Source: Streptomyces sp. S3(2020)
Lineage (GTDB): Bacteria; Actinomycetota; Actinomycetes; Streptomycetales; Streptomycetaceae
Reading direction: 5' to 3'
Assembly: GCF_013044505.1 (NCBI RefSeq)
Contig: NZ_JABERD010000007.1
Location: 1 to 64,000 of the forward strand
DNA: 64,000 nt
Part shown: one piece after another, positions 8,239 to 16,920 of the stretch
How positions within the stretch are numbered: the first letter of the stretch is position 1
Layout of the letters: every line of letters begins with the position of its first letter
The notes under the pieces: generated by a model
Told to the model about the DNA's origin: nothing
The model's database searches: none
What the model saw: only the letters and a program-made list of their open reading frames with translations
Position numbers and translations under genes: made by a program

Positions 8239-9114
8239 ATGAGCATCAGCCATGCCCCACCACACCCCCACGAACCCGATATTTCGGTTAACTCCGAGTC
8301 GGATGCCCCACTGGACCTCGAACCCATCGTCCCCGCCTCCTCCCGACGCACCCGCGTCCCCCGCTGGCTGCGACGCACCACCGGCCCGCTCCTCCTGCTG
8401 CTCCTGTGGCAAGTCCTCAGCGCCACAGGTGTGCTGGCATCCGACGTACTCGCCTCACCGGGCCGTATCGCGCAGGTCGCGGGCGATCTGGTCTCCAACG
8501 GTTCGCTCGCCTCCGCCATGACCGTCTCGCTCCAGCGCGTCGCCGCCGGTCTGGTCCTCGGCACCCTCGTCGGCACCGGACTCGCCCTCGTCTCGGGCCT
8601 GTTCAGGATCGGCGAGGACCTCGTGGACGCCCCTGTGCAGATGCTGCGGACGGTGCCGTTCGTCGGTCTCATCCCGCTGTTCATCATCTGGTTCGGCATC
8701 GGCGAGGCGCCCAAGGTCGCGATCATCACGCTCGGTGTGACCTTCCCGCTCTACCTCAACGTCTACGCCGGTATCCGCGGCGTGGACGCCCAGCTGATCG
8801 AGGCCGGTGAGTCCCTCGGCCTCTCGCGCTGGGGGCTGGTACGGCATGTCGTCCTGCCGGGGGCGCTGCCCGGCGCCCTGACCGGCCTGCGCTACTCCCT
8901 CGGTATCGCGTGGCTCGCGCTCGTCTTCGCCGAGCAGGTCAACGCGGACTCCGGGATCGGGTTCCTCATGGTGCAGGCGCGGGACTTCCTGCGGACCGAC
9001 GTGATCGTGGTCTGCCTGATCGTCTACGCCTTCCTCGGCCTGCTCGCCGACTTCATCGTCCGCTCCCTCGAAAGGCTGCTGCTGCAATGGCGACCGACGT
9101 TCACCGGCCGGTGA
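8239..9114 (+). CDS. ssuC: sulfonate/nitrate/taurine-type ABC transporter permease
   Basis: A 291-residue BPD-type permease with six predicted TM helices. It carries the conserved EAA loop (EAGESLGLSRWGLVRHVVLPGALPG is the region; key residues E-A-G and G-x-LP) that docks on the ATPase, and the family segment LRTVPFVGLIPLFIIWFGIGE. The N-terminal 45 residues are hydrophilic and Pro/Ser-rich. First structural gene of ssuCBA; the ATPase gene overlaps its end by 28 bp. The cysteine-type leader peptide upstream supports a sulfur-source transporter rather than nitrate or thiamine-precursor uptake. Confidence 0.9.
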   Translation: MSISHAPPHPHEPDISVNSESDAPLDLEPIVPASSRRTRVPRWLRRTTGPLLLLLLWQVLSATGVLASDVLASPGRIAQVAGDLVSNGSLASAMTVSLQRVAAGLVLGTLVGTGLALVSGLFRIGEDLVDAPVQMLRTVPFVGLIPLFIIWFGIGEAPKVAIITLGVTFPLYLNVYAGIRGVDAQLIEAGESLGLSRWGLVRHVVLPGALPGALTGLRYSLGIAWLALVFAEQVNADSGIGFLMVQARDFLRTDVIVVCLIVYAFLGLLADFIVRSLERLLLQWRPTFTGR

Positions 9115-9827
9115 CGGCCGCACACGCGGTGCGCGTCGAGGGGCTGACCCGCTCCTTCGACGGCCGTGCCGTCATCGACCGCCTCCAACTCGACGTCCGT
9201 CCCGGCGAGTTCGTGGCCCTTCTCGGCCGCAGCGGCTGCGGCAAGTCCACCCTGTTGCGCATCCTCGCCGGCCTCGACCGGGAGATCGAGGGCACCGTCC
9301 TGGTGCCGCGCCGCAAGGCCGTCGCCTTCCAGGCACCCCGGCTGATGCCGTGGAAGAAGGTGTGGCGCAACGTCCTGCTCGGGCTGCCGGGCAAGCCCGG
9401 ACGCCAGGTCGCCGACAAGGCCCTGGAGGAAGTCGGGCTGAGCCATCGCGCCGACGCCTGGCCCAAGACCCTCTCCGGCGGCGAGGCCCAACGCGCCTCC
9501 CTGGCACGGGCGTTGGTCCGCGAACCCGATCTCCTGCTCCTGGACGAGCCGTTCGGCGCGCTGGACGCGCTCACCCGCATCAAGGCCCAGCGTCTGGTGG
9601 GCGAGTTGTGGCAGCGCCGCGGCTGCGCCGTGCTGCTCGTCACGCACGACGTCGAGGAGGCCGTACTGCTCGCCGACCGCGTCCTGGTGATGGACGACGG
9701 GGTCATCGCCCACGAGGAGCGGATCGACCTCGACCGGCCTCGCGACATCACCGACCCGCGCTTCGCGGAGATCCGCGGCGCCCTGCTGGAACGGCTCGGC
9801 GTCGACACCGCCGCCGAAGCCGCCTGA
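9087..9827 (+). CDS. ssuB: sulfonate-type ABC transporter ATP-binding protein
   Basis: A 246-residue ATPase with Walker A GRSGCGKST near residue 50, Q-loop FQAPRLMPWKKV, signature LSGGEAQRASLARAL, Walker B LLLLDEPFGALD and H-loop THDVEEA, all intact. The FQAPRLMPW(K) Q-loop is typical of SsuB/TauB. The ATG at 9087 lies inside the last codons of ssuC and is preceded by GAAAGG, so the two are translationally linked. It energises uptake through SsuC. Confidence 0.92.
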   Translation: MATDVHRPVTAAHAVRVEGLTRSFDGRAVIDRLQLDVRPGEFVALLGRSGCGKSTLLRILAGLDREIEGTVLVPRRKAVAFQAPRLMPWKKVWRNVLLGLPGKPGRQVADKALEEVGLSHRADAWPKTLSGGEAQRASLARALVREPDLLLLDEPFGALDALTRIKAQRLVGELWQRRGCAVLLVTHDVEEAVLLADRVLVMDDGVIAHEERIDLDRPRDITDPRFAEIRGALLERLGVDTAAEAA

Positions 9828-9858
9828 CCGACCTCGCGAGAAACAGAAACGGACCCCC

Positions 9859-10890
9859 ATGCGACGACGCCGCGTCCCCGCCGCCCTGCTCCTCCCGCTC
9901 GCCCTTCCTTTCGCCCTGCTGCTCACCGCCTGCGGCGGGAACTCGTCGGCCAGCACCTCCACGGACACCGACGGCAAGGGCTCCCTGACGCTCGACGTCG
10001 GCGACCAGAAGGGTGGTTCGGAGGCGATCCTGCGGGCCGCCGGTGAACTCGACGACCTGGACTACAAGATCAAGTGGTCGACCTTCACCTCCGGTCCGCC
10101 CCTGCTGGAGGCCGTCAACGCCGAGGCCGTCGACATCGGCGGGGTCGGCAACACGCCGCCCGTGTTCGCCGCGGGCGCCGGGTCGAAGATCAAGGTGGTC
10201 GCCGCCTTCCACGGCACGTCCAAGGGCGACGCCCTCCTGGTGCCGAACGACTCCGAGCTGACCGAGCCCGAGCAGCTCAAGGGCAGGTCCATCGCCGTCG
10301 CCCAGGGCTCCTCCGCCCACTACCAGCTCGTCGCCTCCCTCGAAGCCGCAGGCCTGAGCCTGAGTGACGTCGACGTCAAGTACCTCCAGCCGGCCGACGC
10401 GCTCGCCGCGTTCACCTCCGGCAAGGTCGACGCGTGGGCGGTCTGGGACCCGTACACCTCCCAGATCCTCCAGGCGAAGCAGGGCCGGGTCCTGACCACC
10501 GGCGACGGGATCACCAACGGGCTCGCCTTCCAGGTCGCGGCGCCCGCCGCGCTGCGGGACAAGGAGAAGACCGCCGCGATCAAGGACTATCTGGAGCGGC
10601 TGCGGCGGGCCACGGCGTGGGTGTACGACCATCAGGAGGAGTGGGCCAAGGTGTGGGCGAAGGACACCGGACTGCCCTACGAGGTCGCGCTGGCCTCGGT
10701 GAAGCAGACCAACTCCACGCGGATCTCGGTCGCGGTGGACAAGCCGTTGATCGCCTCCGAGCAGGAGATCGCCGACACCTTCACCGAGCTGAAGCTGATC
10801 CCGAAGAAGGTCGACTTCGCGGACTTCGTGGACACGCGCTTCAACGGTGACCTGCCGCCGTCGACGACGTCGGCACGCGGGGAGGAGTAG
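9859..10890 (+). CDS. ssuA: sulfonate-type ABC transporter substrate-binding lipoprotein
   Basis: A 343-residue lipoprotein. The signal peptide ends in a lipobox (LLTAC, lipid-modified C25), followed by a Ser/Thr linker and a periplasmic-binding-fold type II domain (GDQKGGSEAILRAAG, DIGGVGNTPPVFAA, WAVWDPYTSQ) characteristic of SsuA/NrtA-like proteins. It captures the organosulfur substrate outside the membrane for SsuBC. It starts 31 bp after ssuB in the same operon. The exact substrate (alkanesulfonate, taurine, sulfate ester) is not readable. Confidence 0.9.
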   Translation: MRRRRVPAALLLPLALPFALLLTACGGNSSASTSTDTDGKGSLTLDVGDQKGGSEAILRAAGELDDLDYKIKWSTFTSGPPLLEAVNAEAVDIGGVGNTPPVFAAGAGSKIKVVAAFHGTSKGDALLVPNDSELTEPEQLKGRSIAVAQGSSAHYQLVASLEAAGLSLSDVDVKYLQPADALAAFTSGKVDAWAVWDPYTSQILQAKQGRVLTTGDGITNGLAFQVAAPAALRDKEKTAAIKDYLERLRRATAWVYDHQEEWAKVWAKDTGLPYEVALASVKQTNSTRISVAVDKPLIASEQEIADTFTELKLIPKKVDFADFVDTRFNGDLPPSTTSARGEE

Positions 10891-10940
10891 CGGGGAGGGG
10901 CGGCGGGAAGATCCTGGGCGCGACCCCTGTTGGTAGAAAC

Positions 10941-12008
10941 GTGAACAACACCGAGGTCGTCGTCATAGGCGCTGGTCAGGCAGGTCTCTCCAGCGCCTAT
11001 CACCTGCGCCGCACGGGTTTCGAGCCGGACCGTGACTTCGTGGTGCTCGACCACTCCCCCGGCCCGGGCGGCGCCTGGCAGTTCCGGTGGCCCTCGTTGA
11101 CGTACGGGAAAGTGCACGGGATGCACGCGCTGCCGGGCATGGAGCTCACCGGCGCCGATCCCTCACGGGCGTCCTCCGAGGTGATCACCGAGTACTTCGA
11201 CACCTACGAGCGGACCTTCGGCCTGCGGGTGCGGCGGCCGGTCGATGTGCACGCGGTGCGGGAGGGCACGGACGGACGTCTGCTCGTCGAGACCTCCGAC
11301 GGGACCTGGGCGACCCGGGCGCTGATCAACGCGACCGGCACCTGGGACCGGCCCTTCTGGCCGCGCTATCCCGGTCAGGAGACGTTCCGGGGGCGGCAGT
11401 TGCACACCGCGCAGTACCCCGGGCCCGAGGAGTTCGCCGGGCAGCGGGTGGTCGTGGTGGGCGGGGGTGCGTCGGGCACCCAGCATCTGCTGGAGATCGC
11501 CCCGTACGCGGCCTCCACCACATGGGTCACACGGCGCCCGCCGGTCTTCCGCGAGGGTCCGTTCAGCGAGGACGTGGGCCGGGCGGCCGTCGCGCTCGTC
11601 GAGGAGCGGGTACGGCAGGGGCTGCCGCCGAAGAGCGTGGTCTCGGTGACCGGGCTGCCGCTCAACGACGCGATCCGGCAGGGCATCGAGGACGGGGTCC
11701 TGGATCGCCGGCCCATGTTCGACCGGATCACTCCGGACGGTGTGGAGTGGAGCGACGGGCGGCGCGCGGACGCCGACGTCATCCTGTGGGCGACCGGATT
11801 CCGGGCCGCCGTCGACCATCTGGCGCCGCTGAAGCTGCGCGAGCCGGGCGGCGGGATCCGCGTCGAGGGGACGCGGGCGGTCGCCGACCCCCGGATCCAC
11901 CTCGTCGGCTACGGCCCGTCGGCCAGCACCATCGGCGCCAACCGGGCGGGCCGTGCGGCCGTACGGGACATCAGGCGGCTGCTGGAAGGGGAACCGGTCG
12001 CCGTCTGA
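10941..12008 (+). CDS. flavin-containing monooxygenase-like oxidoreductase
   Basis: A 355-residue flavoprotein with an N-terminal FAD Rossmann motif (VVVIGAGQAGLSSAYHL), an NADPH-binding motif (VVVVGGGASGTQHL, near residue 175) and the ATG motif ILWATGFRA, as in FMO/Baeyer-Villiger-type monooxygenases and CzcO-like proteins. The start is GTG at 10941. It follows ssuA by 50 bp in the same direction, so it may be cotranscribed and act on the imported sulfur compound. That role is inferred from position; it is not the FMNH2-dependent SsuD family usually found in ssu operons. Confidence 0.85.
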   Translation: MNNTEVVVIGAGQAGLSSAYHLRRTGFEPDRDFVVLDHSPGPGGAWQFRWPSLTYGKVHGMHALPGMELTGADPSRASSEVITEYFDTYERTFGLRVRRPVDVHAVREGTDGRLLVETSDGTWATRALINATGTWDRPFWPRYPGQETFRGRQLHTAQYPGPEEFAGQRVVVVGGGASGTQHLLEIAPYAASTTWVTRRPPVFREGPFSEDVGRAAVALVEERVRQGLPPKSVVSVTGLPLNDAIRQGIEDGVLDRRPMFDRITPDGVEWSDGRRADADVILWATGFRAAVDHLAPLKLREPGGGIRVEGTRAVADPRIHLVGYGPSASTIGANRAGRAAVRDIRRLLEGEPVAV

Positions 12009-12020
12009 CGTCCCGCGGGG

Positions 12021-12878
12021 TCACTTCGCCGGCTGCGGTGAGGCGGCTGAACTGCCGCTCTTCTGCTGGGCGTTGAACTCGGCCACGTTGCGCAGGTGCT
12101 CCTCGTAGCTGGCCGTGAAGCGGGTGTCGCCCGGCTTGACCGTGACGAAGTACAGCCAGTCACCGGGCGTCGGGGTGATCGCCGCGCGCACGGCCTCCTC
12201 GCCCGGGTTGTCGATCGGGGTCGGGGGCAGGCCCATGCGCTGGTACGAGTTGTAAGGGCTGTCGATACGGGTGTCCGCCTCGCTCGTCCTGAGCGTGGAG
12301 CGGTTGAGGGCGTAGTTGATGGTGGAGTCCATCTGGAGAGGCATCCCGCGTTCCAGGCGGTTGAAGACGACCCGGGCCACCTTGCCCATGTCGGCCTTGG
12401 AGGCGGCCTCGGCCTGGACGATGCTCGCGATGGTGACGGCCTGGTAGACGTTCATGGCGTTGCGCTGGGCACCGGCGGCGATCGGGGCGCCGTTGAACTT
12501 CTGGTGGGCCGTGTCGGCCATGAACGTCAGCAGCGACTCGGGCGTGGTCTTGTCGTTCAGCGGATACGTCGCCGGGAAGAGATAGCCCTCCGGGTTGCCC
12601 TCGGCGTCGTTCGGCAGCTTCAGGTTCGCCTTGGCGAGGGCCTTCTTGGTGGTGCCGGCCGGGCGGACGAGGACCTTGTCGACGGCGTCGTAGATCTGGC
12701 TCGCGCGCCAGCCCTCCGGGATCACCAGCGAGGTGGGCTTGGCGTCCTTGTCGCTGTCCAGGCCCAGCAGCGGCACCGCCACGGCGGTGCCGGCCACGAC
12801 GGCCCCGGTCGCGATGAGGACGAGGCGGCCCCGGCGGGTCAGTCGAATCGAGCTCCGTGACGGAGTGTTCTGGTACAT
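12021..12878 (-). CDS. mltG: MltG/YceG-like endolytic peptidoglycan transglycosylase
   Basis: A 285-residue membrane-anchored protein: an N-in/C-out TM helix at about residues 19-40, then a YceG domain with EGYLFPATY, the catalytic region ASIVQAEA (E157 is the predicted catalytic Glu), MPLQMDSTINYAL, DSPYNSYQRMGLPPTPIDNPG and the terminal YFVTVKPGDTRFT. MltG cleaves nascent glycan strands and sets their length. Actinomycete genomes usually hold another mltG next to the Holliday-junction resolvase RuvX; this one is isolated and shorter, so it is probably a paralogue. It is downstream of, and in the same direction as, the ABC exporter. Confidence 0.88.
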   Translation of the reverse strand: MYQNTPSRSSIRLTRRGRLVLIATGAVVAGTAVAVPLLGLDSDKDAKPTSLVIPEGWRASQIYDAVDKVLVRPAGTTKKALAKANLKLPNDAEGNPEGYLFPATYPLNDKTTPESLLTFMADTAHQKFNGAPIAAGAQRNAMNVYQAVTIASIVQAEAASKADMGKVARVVFNRLERGMPLQMDSTINYALNRSTLRTSEADTRIDSPYNSYQRMGLPPTPIDNPGEEAVRAAITPTPGDWLYFVTVKPGDTRFTASYEEHLRNVAEFNAQQKSGSSAASPQPAK

Positions 12879-12901
12879 GCGGGCACGGTAACCCCCATAT
12901 C

Positions 12902-12917
12902 ATGCCAAACCCGGCAT
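12902..12917 (-). promoter_or_regulatory. palindrome in the probable mltG promoter
   Basis: ATGCC-N6-GGCAT lies 24 bp upstream of mltG. On the minus strand it fills the spacer between CTGAAA (12925-12920) and GATATG (12901-12896), which are 18 bp apart. The promoter match is weak. The same ATGCC-N6-GGCAT form occurs upstream of another envelope gene at 56648-56663. Confidence 0.35.
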
Positions 12918-12921
12918 ATTT

Positions 12922-14733
12922 TCAGCTTGTCGGTTCCAGTTGAGCATCCCGGCGTACGAGGGCGGCGTACCGTCCGTCCTTCTCCAGCAGTTCCTCGTGT
13001 GTACCGCGCTCGGCCACGCTCCCGGAGTCCAGGACCACGATCTGGTCGGCACCGCGGACGGTGGACAGCCGGTGCGCGATGGTGAGCGTGGTGCGGTTGG
13101 CGGACAGGGCGTCGATGGCGTCCTGGACGGCCGCTTCGGTGCGGGTGTCCAGGGCGCTGGTCGCCTCGTCCAGGATCAGGACCGGCGGGTCGCGCAGGAT
13201 CGTCCGGGCGATGGCCAGGCGCTGCTTCTCGCCACCGGAGAAGCGGTGCCCGCGCTCGCCGACGACCGTGTCGTAGCCGTCGGGCAGGCCGGCGATGTGC
13301 TCGTGGATCTGGGCCGCCTTCGCCGCCGCGTGCAGTTCCTCGTCGGTGGCGTCGGGCTTGGCGAAGCGCAGGTTGTCGGCGACGGTGGCGTGGAAGAGGT
13401 ACGTCTCCTGGGAGACGACCCCGACCGCGCGGGCGAGGGTGTCGAAGTCGAGGTCGCGCACGTCGATCCCGTCGAGGGTGACGCGGCCGCCCGTCACGTC
13501 GTACAGCCGCGGGACCAGGTGGCCGAGCGTCGACTTCCCGGCGCCGGTCGGGCCGACGACGGCGAGGCTGCCGCCCGCGGGGACGGTGATGTCGATACCG
13601 TCGAGGATGGCGGCGCCCTTGCCATCGTTGTTGTCGTATCCGAACTCCACCTTTTCCAGGCGGACTTCGCCCTTGATGGTGTCGAGGTGGACCGGGTTCT
13701 CGCGCTCGGTGATGTCGATCGGCAGGTCGAGGTACTCGAAGATGCGCTGGAAGAGCGCGAGCGAGGCCTGGATCTGGACGCCGGTGCCGAGGAGGCTGAC
13801 GGCCGGGCGGAACAGGCCCTGCTGGAGCGAGACGAAGGCGACGATCGTGCCGATCGAGACGTCCGGGCCGCCCGTCTGGAGGGCGAGGCCCGCGGTCCAG
13901 TAGATGACGGCGGGCATCGCGGCCATGACGATCGTGATGACGGCCATGCGCCAGCGGCCGGCCATGTTCGCGCGGACCTCGAGGTCGACCAGGCGCTCGG
14001 ACTCGTCCGAGAAGGCCTGGGTGAGCGAGTCGGAGCGGCCCATGGTGCGGCCGAGGAGGATGCCGCTGACCGAGAGGGACTCGGTGACCGTGGCGGCCAT
14101 CGCGGCCATCTGCTTCTGGCGCTGGGTGGTGATCTTCTTGCGTTCGTTGCCGACGCGGCGGCTGATCCACACGAAGACCGGCAGCAGAAGCAGGGACACG
14201 ACGGTCAGACGCCAGTCGAGGGCGATCATCGCGACGATCGTGGCGACCACGCTCGTGGCGTTGGAGACCAGCGAGGTGGCGGTGGAGGTGACGGTCGCCT
14301 GCATACCGCCGATGTCGTTGGCGATACGGGACTGGACCTCGCCGGTGCGGGTGCGGGTGAAGAACGCGAGCGACATGCGCTGGAGGCGGTCGTAGACGGC
14401 GGTGCGCAGGTCGTGCATGACGCGCTGGCCGACCGTCGTGGAGATCAGGGTCTGCAGGACGCCGAAGATGCTGGTCAGCACGGCGCTCAGGATCATGCCG
14501 AGCGCGAGCAGGCTGAGCAGCCCGGTGCGGCCCTCGGGGATCGCGACGTCCAGCGTCTCCTTCAGCATGAAGGGCGTGGCGACCGAGACCAGCGACGCGG
14601 CGCCGACGAGGACGCCGACGACGGCGAGGCGGCTGCGGTAGGGGCGGAAGAGTTTCAGGATGCGGCGCACCTGCCGGGGCTGCTCCTCGGAGCCGCCGGG
14701 CGATGGCCGGGTGGGTGCGTTGTCGGGGTGCAT
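12922..14733 (-). CDS. ABC exporter, fused membrane and ATP-binding domains
   Basis: A 603-residue half-transporter of the MsbA/LmrA type, presumably a homodimer. A six-TM exporter domain covers about residues 40-330. The ATPase follows: Walker A VGPTGAGKST, Q-loop VSQETYLFHATV, signature FSGGEKQRLAIARTIL, Walker B VLILDEATSALD and H-loop IAHRLST, all complete. A GAAGGAG ribosome-binding site precedes the ATG. It is divergent from a MarR regulator with an inverted-repeat operator over its promoter, a common arrangement for drug-efflux genes. The substrate is unknown. Confidence 0.93.
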   Translation of the reverse strand: MHPDNAPTRPSPGGSEEQPRQVRRILKLFRPYRSRLAVVGVLVGAASLVSVATPFMLKETLDVAIPEGRTGLLSLLALGMILSAVLTSIFGVLQTLISTTVGQRVMHDLRTAVYDRLQRMSLAFFTRTRTGEVQSRIANDIGGMQATVTSTATSLVSNATSVVATIVAMIALDWRLTVVSLLLLPVFVWISRRVGNERKKITTQRQKQMAAMAATVTESLSVSGILLGRTMGRSDSLTQAFSDESERLVDLEVRANMAGRWRMAVITIVMAAMPAVIYWTAGLALQTGGPDVSIGTIVAFVSLQQGLFRPAVSLLGTGVQIQASLALFQRIFEYLDLPIDITERENPVHLDTIKGEVRLEKVEFGYDNNDGKGAAILDGIDITVPAGGSLAVVGPTGAGKSTLGHLVPRLYDVTGGRVTLDGIDVRDLDFDTLARAVGVVSQETYLFHATVADNLRFAKPDATDEELHAAAKAAQIHEHIAGLPDGYDTVVGERGHRFSGGEKQRLAIARTILRDPPVLILDEATSALDTRTEAAVQDAIDALSANRTTLTIAHRLSTVRGADQIVVLDSGSVAERGTHEELLEKDGRYAALVRRDAQLEPTS

Positions 14734-14770
14734 GGGCTCCTTCGGGAGTCTCGTCGTGAGGGACTTACGG

Positions 14771-14821
14771 ACCTTAGCTCATTGTTACCTATACTCACAA
14801 TGAAGATGGTCCTGTTATTGT
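14771..14821. promoter_or_regulatory. divergent ABC/marR promoters with MarR operator
   Basis: A perfect 7-bp inverted repeat, TCATTGT (14779-14785) and ACAATGA (14797-14803) with an 11-bp spacer, is a likely MarR site. Leftward, TTGTGA (14800-14795) and TAAGGT (14776-14771) are spaced 18 bp and bracket the repeat. Rightward, TATTGT (14816-14821) ends 7 nt before the marR ATG, suggesting a leaderless transcript whose -35 region is covered by the operator. The layout predicts repression of both genes. Confidence 0.65.
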
Positions 14822-14827
14822 TCCCGT

Positions 14828-15286
14828 ATGACCACCCCCGATTCCGACGGCCCGCTCGCCGAGCAGCTGCTCCGGTTCACTCGGCGTGTGCACCGCATCC
14901 AGAAGCGGCACATCGAGCAGAGCGGCCTGGGCGTCACCCCTGCCCAGTCGAGGCTGCTGCGCACGCTCGCGCACTACGGCTCGCCGCCGCGCATGGCCGA
15001 TCTGGCCGAGCGGCTGGAGGTCGTGCCGCGCGCGGTGACGTCACTGGTCGACGGTCTTGAGGCGAGCGGCAAGGTGCGGCGGGTGCCGGATCCGACCAAC
15101 CGGCGGGTCATCCGGATCGAGCTCACGGACGACGGGCACAAGGCGCTGCGGGAGCTGCGGGGGGCTCGGAGGTCTGCCGCTGCGGAGATTCTGGCGCCGC
15201 TGACGGTGGAACAGCGGGAGGTGCTGGGCGGACTGCTGGACACCTTGGTGGACGGGACGGTGCCCGAGCCGGGGAAGCCGTGTTGA
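14828..15286 (+). CDS. MarR-family transcriptional regulator
   Basis: A 152-residue winged-helix regulator. The HTH region (AQSRLLRTLAHYG, MADLAERLEVVPRAVTSLVDGLE) is followed by the MarR wing VRRVPDPTNRRVIRIELTDDG. No Shine-Dalgarno sequence precedes the ATG; a -10 element ends 7 nt upstream, so the mRNA is probably leaderless. It is transcribed away from the ABC exporter it presumably represses. Ligand unknown. Confidence 0.93.
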   Translation: MTTPDSDGPLAEQLLRFTRRVHRIQKRHIEQSGLGVTPAQSRLLRTLAHYGSPPRMADLAERLEVVPRAVTSLVDGLEASGKVRRVPDPTNRRVIRIELTDDGHKALRELRGARRSAAAEILAPLTVEQREVLGGLLDTLVDGTVPEPGKPC

Positions 15287-15308
15287 GAGCGTGAAAGTGA
15301 GAGCATGA

Positions 15309-15341
15309 AAGAAGGCTGCGGCAAGGAGCCGCGGCCTTCTT
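15309..15341. terminator. bidirectional terminator between marR and dctA
   Basis: A 14-bp stem (8 perfect pairs AAGAAGGC/GCCTTCTT, one G-T wobble, then GCGGC/GCCGC) with a 5-nt AAGGA loop. A-rich and T-rich flanks let it act in both directions between the convergent marR and symporter genes. Confidence 0.85.
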
Positions 15342-15356
15342 CTATGGGTGCTGGGG

Positions 15357-16730
15357 TCAACTCGCCTCGGAGGCGGTCTCCTTGGTCTTCTGGGCAGGGA
15401 CGGTTGCGTCTGCGTCTTCAGGCCCGGACTCGGACTCGGGCTTCCCCTCGTCCAGTACCTTCTTCGCCTTGTCCAGGTCCAGCGCGCCCTCCCAGCGGGA
15501 CACCGCGAAGACGGCGACACAGTTGCCGAGCAGGTTCGTCACGACGCGCATCGAGTCCATGATGCGGTCCACGCCGAGCAGCAGGGCGACGGCTCCGGCC
15601 GGGATCGCGCCCAGCGAGGAGGCGGTCGCGGACAGGGCGAGGAAGGCCGAGCCGGGGATGCCCGCCATGCCCTTGCTGGTCAGCATCAGCACCAGGATCA
15701 CGGTGATCTGCTGGCCGAGGCTGAGGTCGACGCCGACCGCCTGGGCGATGAACAGCGTGCCGATGGACAGGTAGAGCGAGGCCCCGTCGAGGTTGAAGGA
15801 GTAGCCGGTCGGCAGCACCAGGCCCACGGCGTCGTCACGGGCGCCGGCCTTGCGCAGTTTCTGCATGACACGCGGCATGACGGACTCGGTGGACGCGGTA
15901 CCGAGGGCGAGCAGCATCTCCTCGCGGATGTAGCGCAGGAACTTCCAGAGGCTGAGCCCGGTGACCACCTTCAGGGCGACGGCGAGAAGGGCGATGAAGA
16001 ACGCCGCGGCCGCGTAGCACAGGATGATCAGCTTGGCGTAGGTCTCGATGACACCGAGCCCGTACTGGCCGATCAGGACGGCCATCGCGCCGAACACCGC
16101 GATCGGGGCGAGGCGCATGATGAAGCCGACGACCGCGAAGATGATCTCCTGGGCCTGCTCGATGGCGGGCAGTACCTTCGGCACCTTGGTGTGGCCGAGG
16201 TGGAGCAGCGCGGCCCCCACCAGGCAGGCCAGGATGAGCACCTGGAGGAGTTCGTTCTCGGCGAAGGCGCCGATGAAACTGGTGGGGATCGCGTTGACGA
16301 CGAACTCGGTCGTCGAGGGCAGCGAGCCGCCGCCGGTCTTCGCGTCGACCGCCGCGCTGTTCAGCGTGGCCGGGTCGACGTTCATCCCCGAGCCGGGCTG
16401 GACGACGTTGGCCGCGAGGAGACCGATGATCAGGGCGAGGGTGCTCGCGACCTCGAACCAGATCAGGGCCTTGAGCCCGATCCGGCCGAAGGCCTTGAGG
16501 TCACCGGCCTTGGCGATACCGACGACGACCACGCAGAACACGAGCGGCGAGATGATCGTCTTGATGAGCCGGGTGAAGCCGTCGCCGAGCGGCTGGAGGT
16601 CGGAGGCGAAGTCGGGCCAGAGCTTTCCGACAACGATGCCGAGGACCAGGGCGACGGCGACCTGGGCGAAGAGTGAGGTACGCAGTATGCGTGCGACGCG
16701 TCGCGGCAGGGACGGGACGGACGGCGGCAC
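15357..16730 (-). CDS. dctA: dicarboxylate/amino acid:cation symporter (DAACS family)
   Basis: A 457-residue membrane transporter of the DctA/GltP family. Diagnostic segments are the serine-rich re-entrant loop LALGTASTESVMPRVMQKL, the TM7 motif TGYSFNLDGASLYLSIGTLFIAQA and the second hairpin MLTSKGMAGIPGSAFLALSAT. These bind the substrate carboxylates and coupling cations. The GTG at 16730 is chosen because AAGGAG ends 5 nt before it; an in-frame extension to 16823 runs back through tandem promoter repeats. The C-terminal tail is charged and Glu/Ser-rich. It probably imports C4-dicarboxylates or glutamate/aspartate. Confidence 0.9.
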   Translation of the reverse strand: MPPSVPSLPRRVARILRTSLFAQVAVALVLGIVVGKLWPDFASDLQPLGDGFTRLIKTIISPLVFCVVVVGIAKAGDLKAFGRIGLKALIWFEVASTLALIIGLLAANVVQPGSGMNVDPATLNSAAVDAKTGGGSLPSTTEFVVNAIPTSFIGAFAENELLQVLILACLVGAALLHLGHTKVPKVLPAIEQAQEIIFAVVGFIMRLAPIAVFGAMAVLIGQYGLGVIETYAKLIILCYAAAAFFIALLAVALKVVTGLSLWKFLRYIREEMLLALGTASTESVMPRVMQKLRKAGARDDAVGLVLPTGYSFNLDGASLYLSIGTLFIAQAVGVDLSLGQQITVILVLMLTSKGMAGIPGSAFLALSATASSLGAIPAGAVALLLGVDRIMDSMRVVTNLLGNCVAVFAVSRWEGALDLDKAKKVLDEGKPESESGPEDADATVPAQKTKETASEAS

Positions 16731-16796
16731 GGGCACTCCTTGTGGGGGACGTCGATGCACAGAGGCCTCAAGGGGACGATCTGAGACTTCTGCGAT

Positions 16797-16833
16797 ACGG
16801 AAAGCGGCTTCCGTGGCGATCACTGGCGATCAC
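16797..16833 (-). promoter_or_regulatory. dctA upstream region with repeats
   Basis: Two exact tandem copies of TGGCGATCAC (16814-16823, 16824-16833; GTGATCGCCA on the coding strand) lie next to an ACGGAA-N6-TTCCGT inverted repeat (16797-16814), about 70-100 bp upstream of the dctA start. Suggestive of an activator or repressor site; no regulator is identified. Confidence 0.45.
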
Positions 16834-16920
16834 TGTGAAGGCGCCGTTGATCTCCCGCGAAACCGACGTGTTTCAGCCGCGTAAATCACTCCCCGAGTGA
16901 CGCATCGCACACAACTCCCC

